64,000 nt of DNA, taken from Glaciecola amylolytica. Lineage in GTDB: Bacteria; Bacteroidota; Bacteroidia; Flavobacteriales_D; Crocinitomicaceae. The position numbers were made by a program, and so were the translations under genes. This document shows, one piece after another, positions 43,113 to 51,029 of this stretch. The notes beneath the pieces are model-generated. The model had not been told where the DNA came from. It saw nothing but the letters and a program-made list of their open reading frames with translations, and ran no database searches. Location: contig CP034120.1 in assembly GCA_003856375.1 (NCBI GenBank), positions 3,901,501 through 3,965,500 of the forward strand. The letters are read 5' to 3'. Numbering within the stretch: position 1 is the first letter of the stretch; every line of letters starts with the position of its first letter.

Positions 43113-44687
43113 TTATTCAGGGAAATAAACACTATGTCCGGTTTCCTGTTCCAATAAAAATTTACTGCGGATTACTTCCTGAACCGGTCGTTTTTCGATC
43201 TTGCATTCCAGCCACGAGATAATATCCAGATACAGAAACGGTCGTTTTTCGTAATGCAATTTGGAGAGTTTTACCAATTTTCCATGTAAAATCCGGAAGG
43301 CGCGCATCAATGAGCGGTCATCTGCAAACGGAAGCTGGCGCAGGAAATTCAGAATTTCATGCTGCACTCCATGCAAATCTCCCATGTTTCTTAAAAAGCG
43401 GTATACCGACTTGATCTGGTAATCCAGCAAATGATCGTCTGTTCCCAATTCAAAGTGTGCAATCAGATTCAGAATCCGTGCAAATGCCTGAATATCTTCC
43501 CGCAGGGAAACATCTTTTAACTGAATAATCCTGTTCAGATATTTGATCGTCATTTTATTGTCTCCGTTTCCGAAGTAAAGACATGCGACCTTATAATATA
43601 AAATCATGATCCGGTGGTTGTCCAAGCGGTCTTCATGATCTGAAATAAACTGTTCTACTTTCGGCACGATTTCCAATCCTTCGGAGAACGTTCCGCACAA
43701 ATAATAATAATTTATTTTTGCCGTAAGCCAATACATCCGATGCAGCAAAGCAATGTTTTCGTTTTCTCTGTCTCCCAAATCCGCGCTTTCCAATTTTTCA
43801 ATCGATTCCAGCAAGCGTTTGTGATTTCTCAGATTAAACAAGGCGTTCTGCAGGTTGTAAAGACCTTTCAAATACATCTCGCGGTAATGATCTTTCACAT
43901 GCGAATGATCCTCAAACAATTTTACCCACAAACTGGCATATTTGAAGCACATCAGGAAATCCTGCGTAATGTAATAATACCAGACATAAGCATTGTAAAG
44001 ATGCATTTTCTCTTCGAAGCTCAGCTCCGATATCTTGTACTCAGGCAGACGTTTTGCAAAGAATTCTTTGACGAAGCGGTAATCTTTCTCGTCCCGCACA
44101 AACCCCACTTTCACGTTCAAAGCATAGAGCTGCAAGGATAAATTTGAAAATTGGATGCTTCCCTGAATGTGTTTGCTCAAAACCCGGCTTTCTGCCGTAA
44201 GTTCATCTGCACGGGAAGAAACGCTTCGTGTAATGTGTTGTGATTCTATGAATTTTTCGAAATCCAGAATTTCCAGATGTAAAATCGTAGACTCAATCTT
44301 GATGGCGTTTTGCTTGGCTTTTTCCAATAGTTTTAATGCCTGATTGTAGAATCCTTTTTCATACAAAATCAATGCGTGATCCATCGATTCCCGGATTTCG
44401 ATCGTGGGCAGATGTGCTGCATGCTGCAATCTCAAACTGGTGAGCAATTGCTTATATAAATGGGCTTTGATATTTGAAAGCTGACTCTTTTTAAGCCCGC
44501 TGATTTTGGAAATTGCCAGGTCATCCGAGTAATTTTCGGTTTTATCAATAAAATCAAACAGCTGCAAATACTTGATTTCCTCCTGAGAAGAAGAATTTCT
44601 ATTTGCATACAGCTTAAAACTTCGCTTTTCGGCCTTTGATAAGGAAGCAATCAAACGAACTAAACTATCTGTTGACCCTGTGGACAT
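43113..44687 (-). CDS. Helical-repeat protein of unknown function, 524 aa
   Basis: A soluble protein made almost wholly of predicted alpha-helices in TPR-like pairs, with no signal peptide. The N-terminal 90 residues look distinct (LVRLIASLSKAEKRSFKLYAN, then KKSQLSNIKAHLYKQLLTSLR). The remainder carries repeat-like segments such as ALILYEKGFYNQALKLLEKAKQNA near 105-128. This suggests a scaffold or regulatory partner-binding protein. No family is recognised with certainty; proteins like it recur in Bacteroidota. It stands alone with a 261-bp upstream gap that shows no exact promoter box. Confidence 0.7.
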   Translation of the reverse strand: MSTGSTDSLVRLIASLSKAEKRSFKLYANRNSSSQEEIKYLQLFDFIDKTENYSDDLAISKISGLKKSQLSNIKAHLYKQLLTSLRLQHAAHLPTIEIRESMDHALILYEKGFYNQALKLLEKAKQNAIKIESTILHLEILDFEKFIESQHITRSVSSRADELTAESRVLSKHIQGSIQFSNLSLQLYALNVKVGFVRDEKDYRFVKEFFAKRLPEYKISELSFEEKMHLYNAYVWYYYITQDFLMCFKYASLWVKLFEDHSHVKDHYREMYLKGLYNLQNALFNLRNHKRLLESIEKLESADLGDRENENIALLHRMYWLTAKINYYYLCGTFSEGLEIVPKVEQFISDHEDRLDNHRIMILYYKVACLYFGNGDNKMTIKYLNRIIQLKDVSLREDIQAFARILNLIAHFELGTDDHLLDYQIKSVYRFLRNMGDLHGVQHEILNFLRQLPFADDRSLMRAFRILHGKLVKLSKLHYEKRPFLYLDIISWLECKIEKRPVQEVIRSKFLLEQETGHSVYFPE

Positions 44688-44912
44688 TGTAATTTTTACC
44701 TTAAATTATCGTTTGTAAACTATTGATTTTCATTGGTTTAATTAGCATCAATTAACGCTTGGTTATCGTAAATATTGAAAACATTGATTTCGAATATTTA
44801 ACATCTTGTTTCATCTTTGTATTATTCGAATGATTTACTAATCATTTGTCTTTAAAAATGTACTCATTTGAGTAACAGGAGTAGGGGTGCTCTTGTTTTT
44901 TCGATTAATAGC

Positions 44913-44946
44913 AAAAAAATCCTTTGTCCTGGACAAAGGGTTTTTT
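44913..44946. terminator. Bidirectional terminator
   Basis: CCTTTGTCC (44921-44929) pairs with GGACAAAGG (44931-44939), flanked by A7 on the left and T6 on the right, so it works in both directions. It ends the epimerase transcript. The rest of 44688-44948 shows nothing recognisable. Confidence 0.8.
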
Positions 44947-44948
44947 GT

Positions 44949-45836
44949 TTACCCAAAAATACGTTGAATTGTTGAATTAAGATCTTCTGATTGGAAAGAA
45001 AATCCGGTAGATCGGATTCTCACATTGGAAACCCGATTTCCGAATAACAGCATCACAGACATTTTCCCGAACAGCAACCGAATCACAAATCCAGGAACAG
45101 CAGGCAGCAATCTTTTTTTCAGGACTTTAGCGATCAACTGAGTGAGCTCTTTGTTTGTTGTATTTCCGGCAGATGCATGATACGCTCCTTCCAGTTTATG
45201 GGTAATTACATGTCCGAACAGGTGGAACAAATCATTGGCAGCAATCCAAGGAATGGGTTGTTCTCCGGAACCCAAAACAGCTCCGTATCCCTTTTTCACA
45301 GGATCAGCCAATCTGACCAAAGCACCACCCTTTTCGCTCAGCACAACGGCAATCCGTATTTTGGAAACAAGGCATTTTTCCTGAAACAAATCTGCAGCCT
45401 GTTCCCATTTCCGGGTAATGTCCGAAATCATATCTTGTCCAAAAGGAGCTTCTTCGGAATACAGTTTTTCGGGATCATCAAAACCATAGGCTACTGCTCC
45501 GGAAGCAGAAACATAGTGCTTCAAATCAGGAGAATTTTTGAATGATTCAAACAGAAAACGGGTGGTTCCGATCCGGGAATCATAGAGTTCTTTGATGCGG
45601 GATTTTGTCCATCTTTTTGCCGCCAATTCAGCTCCGCAAAGGTTAATCAACACAGCTGTTTTTTCTATTGCCAGCGGATCAATGCGCTTGTTTTCCGGAT
45701 CCCAATTCAGGAAAAAACGGGCCGGATCAGAATTTTTTCGGGTCAAAATCCATACCTCGTGACCCAAACTTCTTAAATGTTCCGCCAAACCCGTTCCAAT
45801 CAATCCGGAACCGCCTGCTATCAGAATTTTTTCCAT
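44949..45836 (-). CDS. TIGR01777 family NAD(P)-dependent epimerase-like protein
   Basis: A 295-residue short-chain dehydrogenase-fold protein of the YfcH/SDR39U1 group. The nucleotide-binding start ILIAGGSGLIGTGLAEHL covers 4-21. LINLCGAELAAKRWTKSRIKEL near 63-84 and SASGAVAYGF near 109-118 are family signatures; the active-site region is VAYG instead of YxxxK. The C-terminal domain includes PIPWIAANDLFHLF and the loop NVRIRSTGFSF. The substrate is unknown. Confidence 0.9.
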   Translation of the reverse strand: MEKILIAGGSGLIGTGLAEHLRSLGHEVWILTRKNSDPARFFLNWDPENKRIDPLAIEKTAVLINLCGAELAAKRWTKSRIKELYDSRIGTTRFLFESFKNSPDLKHYVSASGAVAYGFDDPEKLYSEEAPFGQDMISDITRKWEQAADLFQEKCLVSKIRIAVVLSEKGGALVRLADPVKKGYGAVLGSGEQPIPWIAANDLFHLFGHVITHKLEGAYHASAGNTTNKELTQLIAKVLKKRLLPAVPGFVIRLLFGKMSVMLLFGNRVSNVRIRSTGFSFQSEDLNSTIQRIFG

Positions 45837-45940
45837 ATCGCTCTTTCAATTTGGAGCCTAATTTAGATGAAAAAAAGACCGCCATTTGTTATAAACCTGT
45901 TACTTTTACACGTCAGGTCATTCTGAATGAAATAAAAGCT

Positions 45941-46738
45941 ATGAAAAAGTATATTTTCCCTGTATTGCTTATCGGATTAGTCTCTTGCGGTTCTGATAAT
46001 TCAAATCAAACTCCCGAAAAAGAAAAAGAGAAAAAAACGATCGTCAAACATTTCAAAAACGAAGCTGAAATGGACGCGCATCTTTTGCAATTGAAAAAAA
46101 TCACGGAATCTTCCGGACTTACAGCCAATTCATTGCATTATGAAAAAGCAGACGGAACGATGGTCGAGGTAATCGGTCATTTGGATACTGCCAATGTGCT
46201 TCAAATTCTGGAAGAGCAATTTTCCGACGGAAACGGAAAGACGAACGGCACTCGTTTTTACTTCCTGAATGACGGGAAACCGTTTATGACACAGGAATTG
46301 ATTGACCAGATTGACGGAACAAACGAAGCTGTCTTTATTGACCGCATTTCGTATTACGACGAAAAAGGAACAATCATCAAAACAAAAGAGCGCAGTGCTT
46401 CATTCCAGGACGATATCAACAAGAAGGGTTACAAACCGGCTCCGCTTCACCCGATCAAAATGACTCGTGCGATGGATGCCTTGAATTCCGAGAAAGAGTT
46501 TTCGACTACTTTTCAGGGTTTTGTACACCAGGATATGTTTAGTTATGTGATTCTGGGGCCTGATGATCCGAACGGATTTACAACTGCTCTGAGACTTGAT
46601 TACAAAGATCAGCTGATCAATATTCTATACAGCGAACCTGACAAATACTTAGGCGCGAAGGTGAAAGTGAATTTTGAAGTTCACGATGATCGCGGTTTCG
46701 AATTTCAGGTATACGCCGGCGGGAAATTTGTAGACTAA
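45941..46738 (+). CDS. Predicted lipoprotein, 265 aa, unknown function
   Basis: The ATG at 45941 gives a clear lipoprotein signal (MKKYIFPVLLIGLVSCGS, Cys 16); the longer upstream frame is antisense to the epimerase gene and is discarded. After a charged linker (TPEKEKEKKT) the protein has one domain of about 110 residues (FKNEAEMDAHLLQLKKITE to FIDRISYYDEKGT), then a second beta-rich part (STTFQGFVHQDMFSYVILGP, YLGAKVKVNFEVHDDRG). No known family. A TACTTTTA box, one base off the -7 consensus, lies at 45901-45908. Confidence 0.72.
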   Translation: MKKYIFPVLLIGLVSCGSDNSNQTPEKEKEKKTIVKHFKNEAEMDAHLLQLKKITESSGLTANSLHYEKADGTMVEVIGHLDTANVLQILEEQFSDGNGKTNGTRFYFLNDGKPFMTQELIDQIDGTNEAVFIDRISYYDEKGTIIKTKERSASFQDDINKKGYKPAPLHPIKMTRAMDALNSEKEFSTTFQGFVHQDMFSYVILGPDDPNGFTTALRLDYKDQLINILYSEPDKYLGAKVKVNFEVHDDRGFEFQVYAGGKFVD

Positions 46739-46755
46739 TGCAATAATTGAAAATT

Positions 46756-46796
46756 AAAAAGGTACACTTCGACTCCGCTCAGTGTACCTTTTTTTA
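46756..46796. terminator. Bidirectional terminator with TTCGACTCCGCTCAGT loop
   Basis: AAAAAGGTACAC (46756-46767) pairs with GTGTACCTTTTT (46782 onward), giving A- and T-runs on both sides between two convergent genes. The loop belongs to a motif shared with the next hairpin. Confidence 0.85.
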
Positions 46797-46804
46797 TGAG
46801 TTAT

Positions 46805-46840
46805 CAAAAGCTGACTGAGTGAAGCCAAAGTCAGCTTTTG
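46805..46840 (-). terminator. Second hairpin with a related loop
   Basis: CAAAAGCTGAC (46805-46815) pairs perfectly with GTCAGCTTTTG (46830-46840). The loop region, read on the minus strand, is TTTGGCTTCACTCAGT, which differs from the neighbouring hairpin's loop only by transitions. It lies 8 bp beyond the stop of the isomerase gene. Confidence 0.65.
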
Positions 46841-46848
46841 AAGTAGTT

Positions 46849-47835
46849 CTATTTTATTTTCCCCAATTCGCCTTTCAGGTAATCAATGATTTCAATTTCG
46901 ATCGGATCTCCGTGCTTCAAATCACTCAGATATAAAGAAATCCAGTCGATCAAATGAATCAGATAAATGCTTTTTTCTACGATTGTTGATCCTTTTGCTT
47001 CAATGATCTCCACTTTATCTGTTTTCGACCTGGTGCGTTCTACCGAAATATCGAATCGCTTTTGATTGCGCATCGTTAAATCTCCGGTTTGGATAAACAA
47101 ACACGCATACCGGTTGTCTCCTCCACCCCATCCGACAAGTTCGTTGTGGTTCATTTCAGGAATAACATGCTGCCAGCACAATTCTTTTGAATTTTCATTC
47201 AATTGTTGTTTTGCACGAATGGTAATTCCTTCGTATGCAGAACCCGCATAAACGGCAACTGTTCTTTTCTGAAGTTCTTTCGCTACGCGCATCGCTTCAG
47301 ACTTTATATGGATTAACTCAGAATCAATGATGTTTTTTCCATTGGAGATTTCATTCAGAATTGTGTTCTGTGCATATCCGAATTGAAGGAAGATATTACA
47401 CAGCTGAACCAATGAAAATGCCAAAGCTGTTCTTGGCGGGTTTCCTCCCGGAACAATGACATATTGGTAGTTATTCGTTTTACAGAAGGTTTCCAAAGCT
47501 CCTCCGGAACAAATTCCGATGATCATTGCACCCTTTTGTTTCGCGTCTTCCAAAGCAAACAAGGTTTCTTCCGTGTTTCCTGAATAGGAAGAACCAATCA
47601 CCAAACTGTGTTTATTAACAAACGCAGGCAATTCATAGTCCTGAATAGACAAAACCGGAACCGGACAGTTACTTTCAACCCATTGAGAAACAATCTTGCC
47701 GCCAATACCTGAACCACCCATTCCGCAGATCACAATATTTCTTATGTCATTATTGGGTTTCGCAAAAGTTGTCTTAGCCGCAATTTCGAGAGCTTCGCTA
47801 ATGTTGGACGAAAATTCCTGAATGAGTTTTTCCAT
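46849..47835 (-). CDS. Bifunctional phosphoglucose/phosphomannose isomerase
   Basis: A 328-residue SIS-domain isomerase interconverting glucose-6-phosphate or mannose-6-phosphate with fructose-6-phosphate. The first SIS domain begins ICGMGGSGIGGKIVSQW (about 37-53) and has SSYSGNTEETLFALEDAKQKGA near 83-104 and PGGNPPRTALAFSLVQL near 128-144. The second has VYAGSAYEGITIRAKQQLNENSK and PEMNHNELVGWGG, with the catalytic Glu/His region. The length matches the archaeal-type bifunctional enzyme. It links glycolysis with sugar-nucleotide supply. Confidence 0.9.
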   Translation of the reverse strand: MEKLIQEFSSNISEALEIAAKTTFAKPNNDIRNIVICGMGGSGIGGKIVSQWVESNCPVPVLSIQDYELPAFVNKHSLVIGSSYSGNTEETLFALEDAKQKGAMIIGICSGGALETFCKTNNYQYVIVPGGNPPRTALAFSLVQLCNIFLQFGYAQNTILNEISNGKNIIDSELIHIKSEAMRVAKELQKRTVAVYAGSAYEGITIRAKQQLNENSKELCWQHVIPEMNHNELVGWGGGDNRYACLFIQTGDLTMRNQKRFDISVERTRSKTDKVEIIEAKGSTIVEKSIYLIHLIDWISLYLSDLKHGDPIEIEIIDYLKGELGKIK

Positions 47836-47941
47836 AATTCACTTTGAAGTTTGTAAATATAGTAAGGCTTTTTATAACAGAAGAAATTTTAAAAATCTTC
47901 ACACGGAAATAAATTAGTGTACTTTTACCGAAAAATCGAAG

Positions 47942-48454
47942 ATGAAGTCTAGAAAAGCGTCGGAAACACTAGCTATTACTACGAAAGTTGTTCTGCCAAA
48001 TGACACCAATACACTTGGAAATTTGTTCGGAGGTCAATTGTTGGCATGGATGGATGAAATTGCGAGCGTTTCTGCCCACAGACATTCAAAAAGAGTGGTC
48101 GTGACGGCAAATGTGAACAATGTTAGTTTCAATTCCCCGATCAATCACGCATCGATTGTAACTCTGGAGGCGAAAGTTTCCCGTGCGTTCAATTCTTCCA
48201 TGGAGGTTTTCGTAGATGTTTTTGTGGAAGATAATATCACCGGAAAACTCAGTAAATCCAACGAGGCGATCTACACTTTTGTGGCTGTTGACCAACATGG
48301 CGGACCAATTCAGGTTCCTGAACTTGTTCCCGAAACGGAAGAGGAAATTGAGCGTTTTGAAGGTGCTTTGAGAAGAAAGCAGCTGGCATTGATTCTGGCG
48401 AAGAAAATGAGTCCGAAGGATGCTACTGAATTGAGAAAGTTGTTTACTGATTAA
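47942..48454 (+). CDS. Hotdog-fold acyl-CoA thioesterase
   Basis: A 170-residue single-hotdog acyl-CoA hydrolase of the YciA/BACH type. The signature NTLGNLFGGQLLAWMDEIASVSAHRH covers about 23-48, with the helix Asp presumed catalytic. VNNVSFNSPI near 58-67 and ALRRKQLALILAKK near 142-155 complete the family pattern. It hydrolyses acyl-CoA to free acid and CoA; chain-length preference is unknown. A TACTTTTA box lies 13 nt upstream. It is convergent with the GT9 gene, 9 nt away, with no terminator. Confidence 0.9.
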   Translation: MKSRKASETLAITTKVVLPNDTNTLGNLFGGQLLAWMDEIASVSAHRHSKRVVVTANVNNVSFNSPINHASIVTLEAKVSRAFNSSMEVFVDVFVEDNITGKLSKSNEAIYTFVAVDQHGGPIQVPELVPETEEEIERFEGALRRKQLALILAKKMSPKDATELRKLFTD

Positions 48455-48463
48455 ATCAGTAAA

Positions 48464-49456
48464 CTATCCTTCTCCAAAGTGGGAATTTAAATCTGATGCA
48501 ATTGTTTCAGCATTCTGCAGATTCATGCAATTGAAATGCTTTTTCGGACATTCCTTATATCCGATCTTCGAGCAAGGTCTGCAAGACAATCCCGTTACTT
48601 CATGAATGGAATACAACGAGCGGTTCTGAGGTGCATACGTATACATCCCGAAATCCGGAACGGTATTTCCCCAAACACTCACAATCTGAGTTTCGAAACA
48701 GCTTGCAATGTGCATCAATCCGGTATCTCCTGTCAGCAATTTGCTGCAGGTTTTGGTCATAAAAGCAGATTGTCTGAGGGATAACTGACCACATAAATTA
48801 AGCACTTGCCTGTTTTCAAGCAAAGAAGTTAATTCGGCAGCACGCTCCAAATCAGTAGGGCCACCAAGCAAAACAATTGGTTTTTCTATCTGACCAAGTA
48901 TTTTTGCCATCAATGAAACAGGCATTTGCTTGGTTGCGAATTGAGCTCCCATTGCAACGGCAACAAAGTTCTTTTCAGTCAAATGGTAGGAAGACAAATC
49001 AACGGTGTCGCTTTCTGACAAATAAAAATCACAGGGTTTCAAATCATTTTTTACGCCGAGCATTTTCACCGCTTCGAAATAGCGATCCACTACGTGGACT
49101 TTCGGCATACGGTTAATTTTAAAGGTCGTAAGAAGCAATTTGGAAAAGTTCTTTTTCGGAAAAGCGCTGGATTTGACTTTCAAAGCTCTTTTCAGGCGCA
49201 GCGTCCGGACATTGTGATGCAGATCAACTACAAAATCATAGTGTTCCTGTTTCAACACATCAATTACCTCATCAACGGATTTGTTGATGGTGATGATCCG
49301 GTCAATATACGGATTTTGCTCCAGGACCGATTTGAATGCATTTTTAGTGATGTAATGAATCTCCGCATCTTTTAATTGTTCCTTCAAACAGCGAACAACG
49401 GGAGTTGTCAGTACAACATCTCCAATTGAGCTAAACCGGACAACCAAAATTTTCAT
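48464..49456 (-). CDS. Glycosyltransferase family 9 (heptosyltransferase-like)
   Basis: A 330-residue GT-B enzyme of family GT9, which adds heptose or a related sugar to the lipopolysaccharide core on the cytoplasmic side. It starts KILVVRFSSIGDVVLTTPVVRCL (about 2-24), has DFVVDLHHNVRTLRLK near 75-90 and the donor-site LLTGDTGLMHIASCFETQIVSVWGNT near 240-265. A cysteine-rich end (LSCRPCSKIGYKECPKKHFNCM) is common in Bacteroidota members. The promoter box lies just 5 nt upstream of the ATG. Confidence 0.9.
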   Translation of the reverse strand: MKILVVRFSSIGDVVLTTPVVRCLKEQLKDAEIHYITKNAFKSVLEQNPYIDRIITINKSVDEVIDVLKQEHYDFVVDLHHNVRTLRLKRALKVKSSAFPKKNFSKLLLTTFKINRMPKVHVVDRYFEAVKMLGVKNDLKPCDFYLSESDTVDLSSYHLTEKNFVAVAMGAQFATKQMPVSLMAKILGQIEKPIVLLGGPTDLERAAELTSLLENRQVLNLCGQLSLRQSAFMTKTCSKLLTGDTGLMHIASCFETQIVSVWGNTVPDFGMYTYAPQNRSLYSIHEVTGLSCRPCSKIGYKECPKKHFNCMNLQNAETIASDLNSHFGEG

Positions 49457-49461
49457 GGAGC

Positions 49462-49469
49462 CAAAGGTA
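49462..49469 (-). promoter_or_regulatory. -7 promoter box TACCTTTG, nearly leaderless
   Basis: Minus-strand exact TAnnTTTG with 5 nt (GCTCC) before the ATG of the GT9 gene. Confidence 0.55.
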
Positions 49470-49494
49470 TAAAAAAGAAAATGTCTGAGGCAGA

Positions 49495-49528
49495 TCTGCT
49501 GGGACGCGATGCATCGCGTCCCAGCAGA
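49495..49528. repeat. 34-bp perfect palindrome
   Basis: The two 17-base arms (left arm TCTGCTGGGACGCGATG) are exact reverse complements with no loop. Its centre GGACGCGATGCATCGCGTCC matches the terminator stem at 2032-2051 apart from one base. It lies 20 bp beyond the stop of the coiled-coil gene but has no T run on either side. Confidence 0.8.
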
Positions 49529-49548
49529 ATATTCTTACCTATTGAAGA

Positions 49549-50208
49549 TTATTTAATCTTTTTCAAAAGTTCCTGAACTTCTTCCAGTTTCTTCGCTTGT
49601 GCTACGATTTCTCCTTCTTTTTTCTGAGTTGCAGCTTCGTCATCTTTGATTTTTTGTTCTGCCTCAGTGATCTTTTTCTTGTAGCTTTCGATGTCTTTTT
49701 TAGAATCTTCGATGCTTTTCTGCAAATCTTCTTTCTCCCCGTTCAGTTTTTTCAACGATTTGGTTTCCAGTTCGATCATCCCGTTCACACTTTCCTTGGA
49801 AGCAGTTTGTCCGAATTTTTTAACCCGGTTTTCGATGATTTTATGCTGATCGCGGTGTTCACCTGAATTTAAATAGGCTCCACCCAGGTCAACGGCAAAA
49901 GCCACTTTGATGTCAGTACCACTTTGGATAATTTTTGCATATCCGTCGAAGTACTTGTCGCCCATGTCTTTGATTTTGGCTTGCTTTGCGGAGTATTCAT
50001 CTTTCGAACTGTTGTATTTTCCTCCCCAGTCCTTCATTTCGGATTTCAGTTCTTTTTCAATAACATCCTTATTCGCATACGGGATTGTTACTACAATTGC
50101 ATCGAATGTTCCGTGAGAGAAACTGACTCTTTCATTGGATGTTTTTACTTCCTGACCTACTACCCAAGTAGTTAATAATGTTGCAACGATTAGTGTTAAT
50201 TGTTTCAT
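49549..50208 (-). CDS. Exported coiled-coil protein, paralog 1
   Basis: A 219-residue protein with a signal peptide (about 1-19, ending VVGQ), an N-terminal domain of about 110 residues and a long Lys/Glu-rich coiled coil (about 130-219, with LQKSIEDSKKDIESYKKKI). The first domain shares QEVK, a VSFS-G pattern, AIVV-IP, LKSEMKDW-GK, YAKII and KVAF-VD-GG with the next gene, so the two are tandem paralogs. No known family is recognised. A periplasmic or secreted role is inferred. The 34-bp palindrome lies beyond its stop. Confidence 0.75.
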   Translation of the reverse strand: MKQLTLIVATLLTTWVVGQEVKTSNERVSFSHGTFDAIVVTIPYANKDVIEKELKSEMKDWGGKYNSSKDEYSAKQAKIKDMGDKYFDGYAKIIQSGTDIKVAFAVDLGGAYLNSGEHRDQHKIIENRVKKFGQTASKESVNGMIELETKSLKKLNGEKEDLQKSIEDSKKDIESYKKKITEAEQKIKDDEAATQKKEGEIVAQAKKLEEVQELLKKIK

Positions 50209-50263
50209 GTTGTATTTAGTATATGTGTTAGTTATTGTCGTGTCTAAATGTAATCTTTTCAGC

Positions 50264-50926
50264 TCACTTTAGCTTTTTAGCATTGCTCTTGTGATTTGAA
50301 ATCTGTTGATTCTGAGTTTTAATCTCTCCTTGCTTATTCGTCAGTTCTGTTTGCTTGGCATCAATTTTCTTTTGGGATTCCTCGATTTTCTTCTGAGCAT
50401 TCTCAATGTCCTTTTTGGAACTTTCAATTTCGCTTTTAATTTTCTTTTCTTCTTTTTCTAAAGACTTCAGGATTTTCTGATCAGAATCAACCGCCATTGC
50501 GATACTCGCAGAACCCGAAGCCGCGCCAAATTTCTTCACTTTTTCCCAAATGGTTTTGTATTCGACCGGATCTTCTCCGTTGGTCATGAATCTCCCACCC
50601 TTGTCTACTACAAAAGCAACTTTGATCTCGTCGACCGTTTCAATGATCTTCGCATAAACGTTCACATGGCTTTCTCCGAAGATTTTATGTCTTCCCTGAA
50701 CAACCTGATACTCATCACCATTGACAACAACCTTTCCTTTCCAGCTTTTCAATTCCGATTTCAACTGCTTTTCCACAGCCTCTCTTTTTCCAAAAGGAAT
50801 ATTCGCTACAATAGCATTCTTGACTCCCACAGAAAAAGACACTGATTCATCAGTCATCTTAACTTCCTGTCCGAAGAGAACAGAAAAGGAGCAACAAAAT
50901 CCGACAATTAAAAATAACGCTCTCAT
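50264..50926 (-). CDS. Exported coiled-coil protein, paralog 2
   Basis: A 220-residue paralog of the neighbouring 49549 gene with the same plan: signal peptide (ending VLFGQ), a conserved first domain (QEVKMTDESVSFSVG, NAIVANIPFGKREAVEKQLKSE, VYAKIIE, KVAFVVDKGGRF) and a C-terminal coiled coil (SSKKDIENAQKKIEESQKKI). The proteins are clearly related yet diverged throughout, so the duplication is old. It lies 55 nt upstream of its partner in the same direction and is probably co-transcribed. The function is unknown; the two may form a heteromer. Confidence 0.75.
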   Translation of the reverse strand: MRALFLIVGFCCSFSVLFGQEVKMTDESVSFSVGVKNAIVANIPFGKREAVEKQLKSELKSWKGKVVVNGDEYQVVQGRHKIFGESHVNVYAKIIETVDEIKVAFVVDKGGRFMTNGEDPVEYKTIWEKVKKFGAASGSASIAMAVDSDQKILKSLEKEEKKIKSEIESSKKDIENAQKKIEESQKKIDAKQTELTNKQGEIKTQNQQISNHKSNAKKLK

Positions 50927-51029
50927 AATGTTGATTTTTATAAATACAATGTAACGACTTTGTTTCGTTTTCCAACATTTTTTATACCTTTTTTACATCC
51001 TGTTGTACAAGAACCCTTAACTTTATCCG

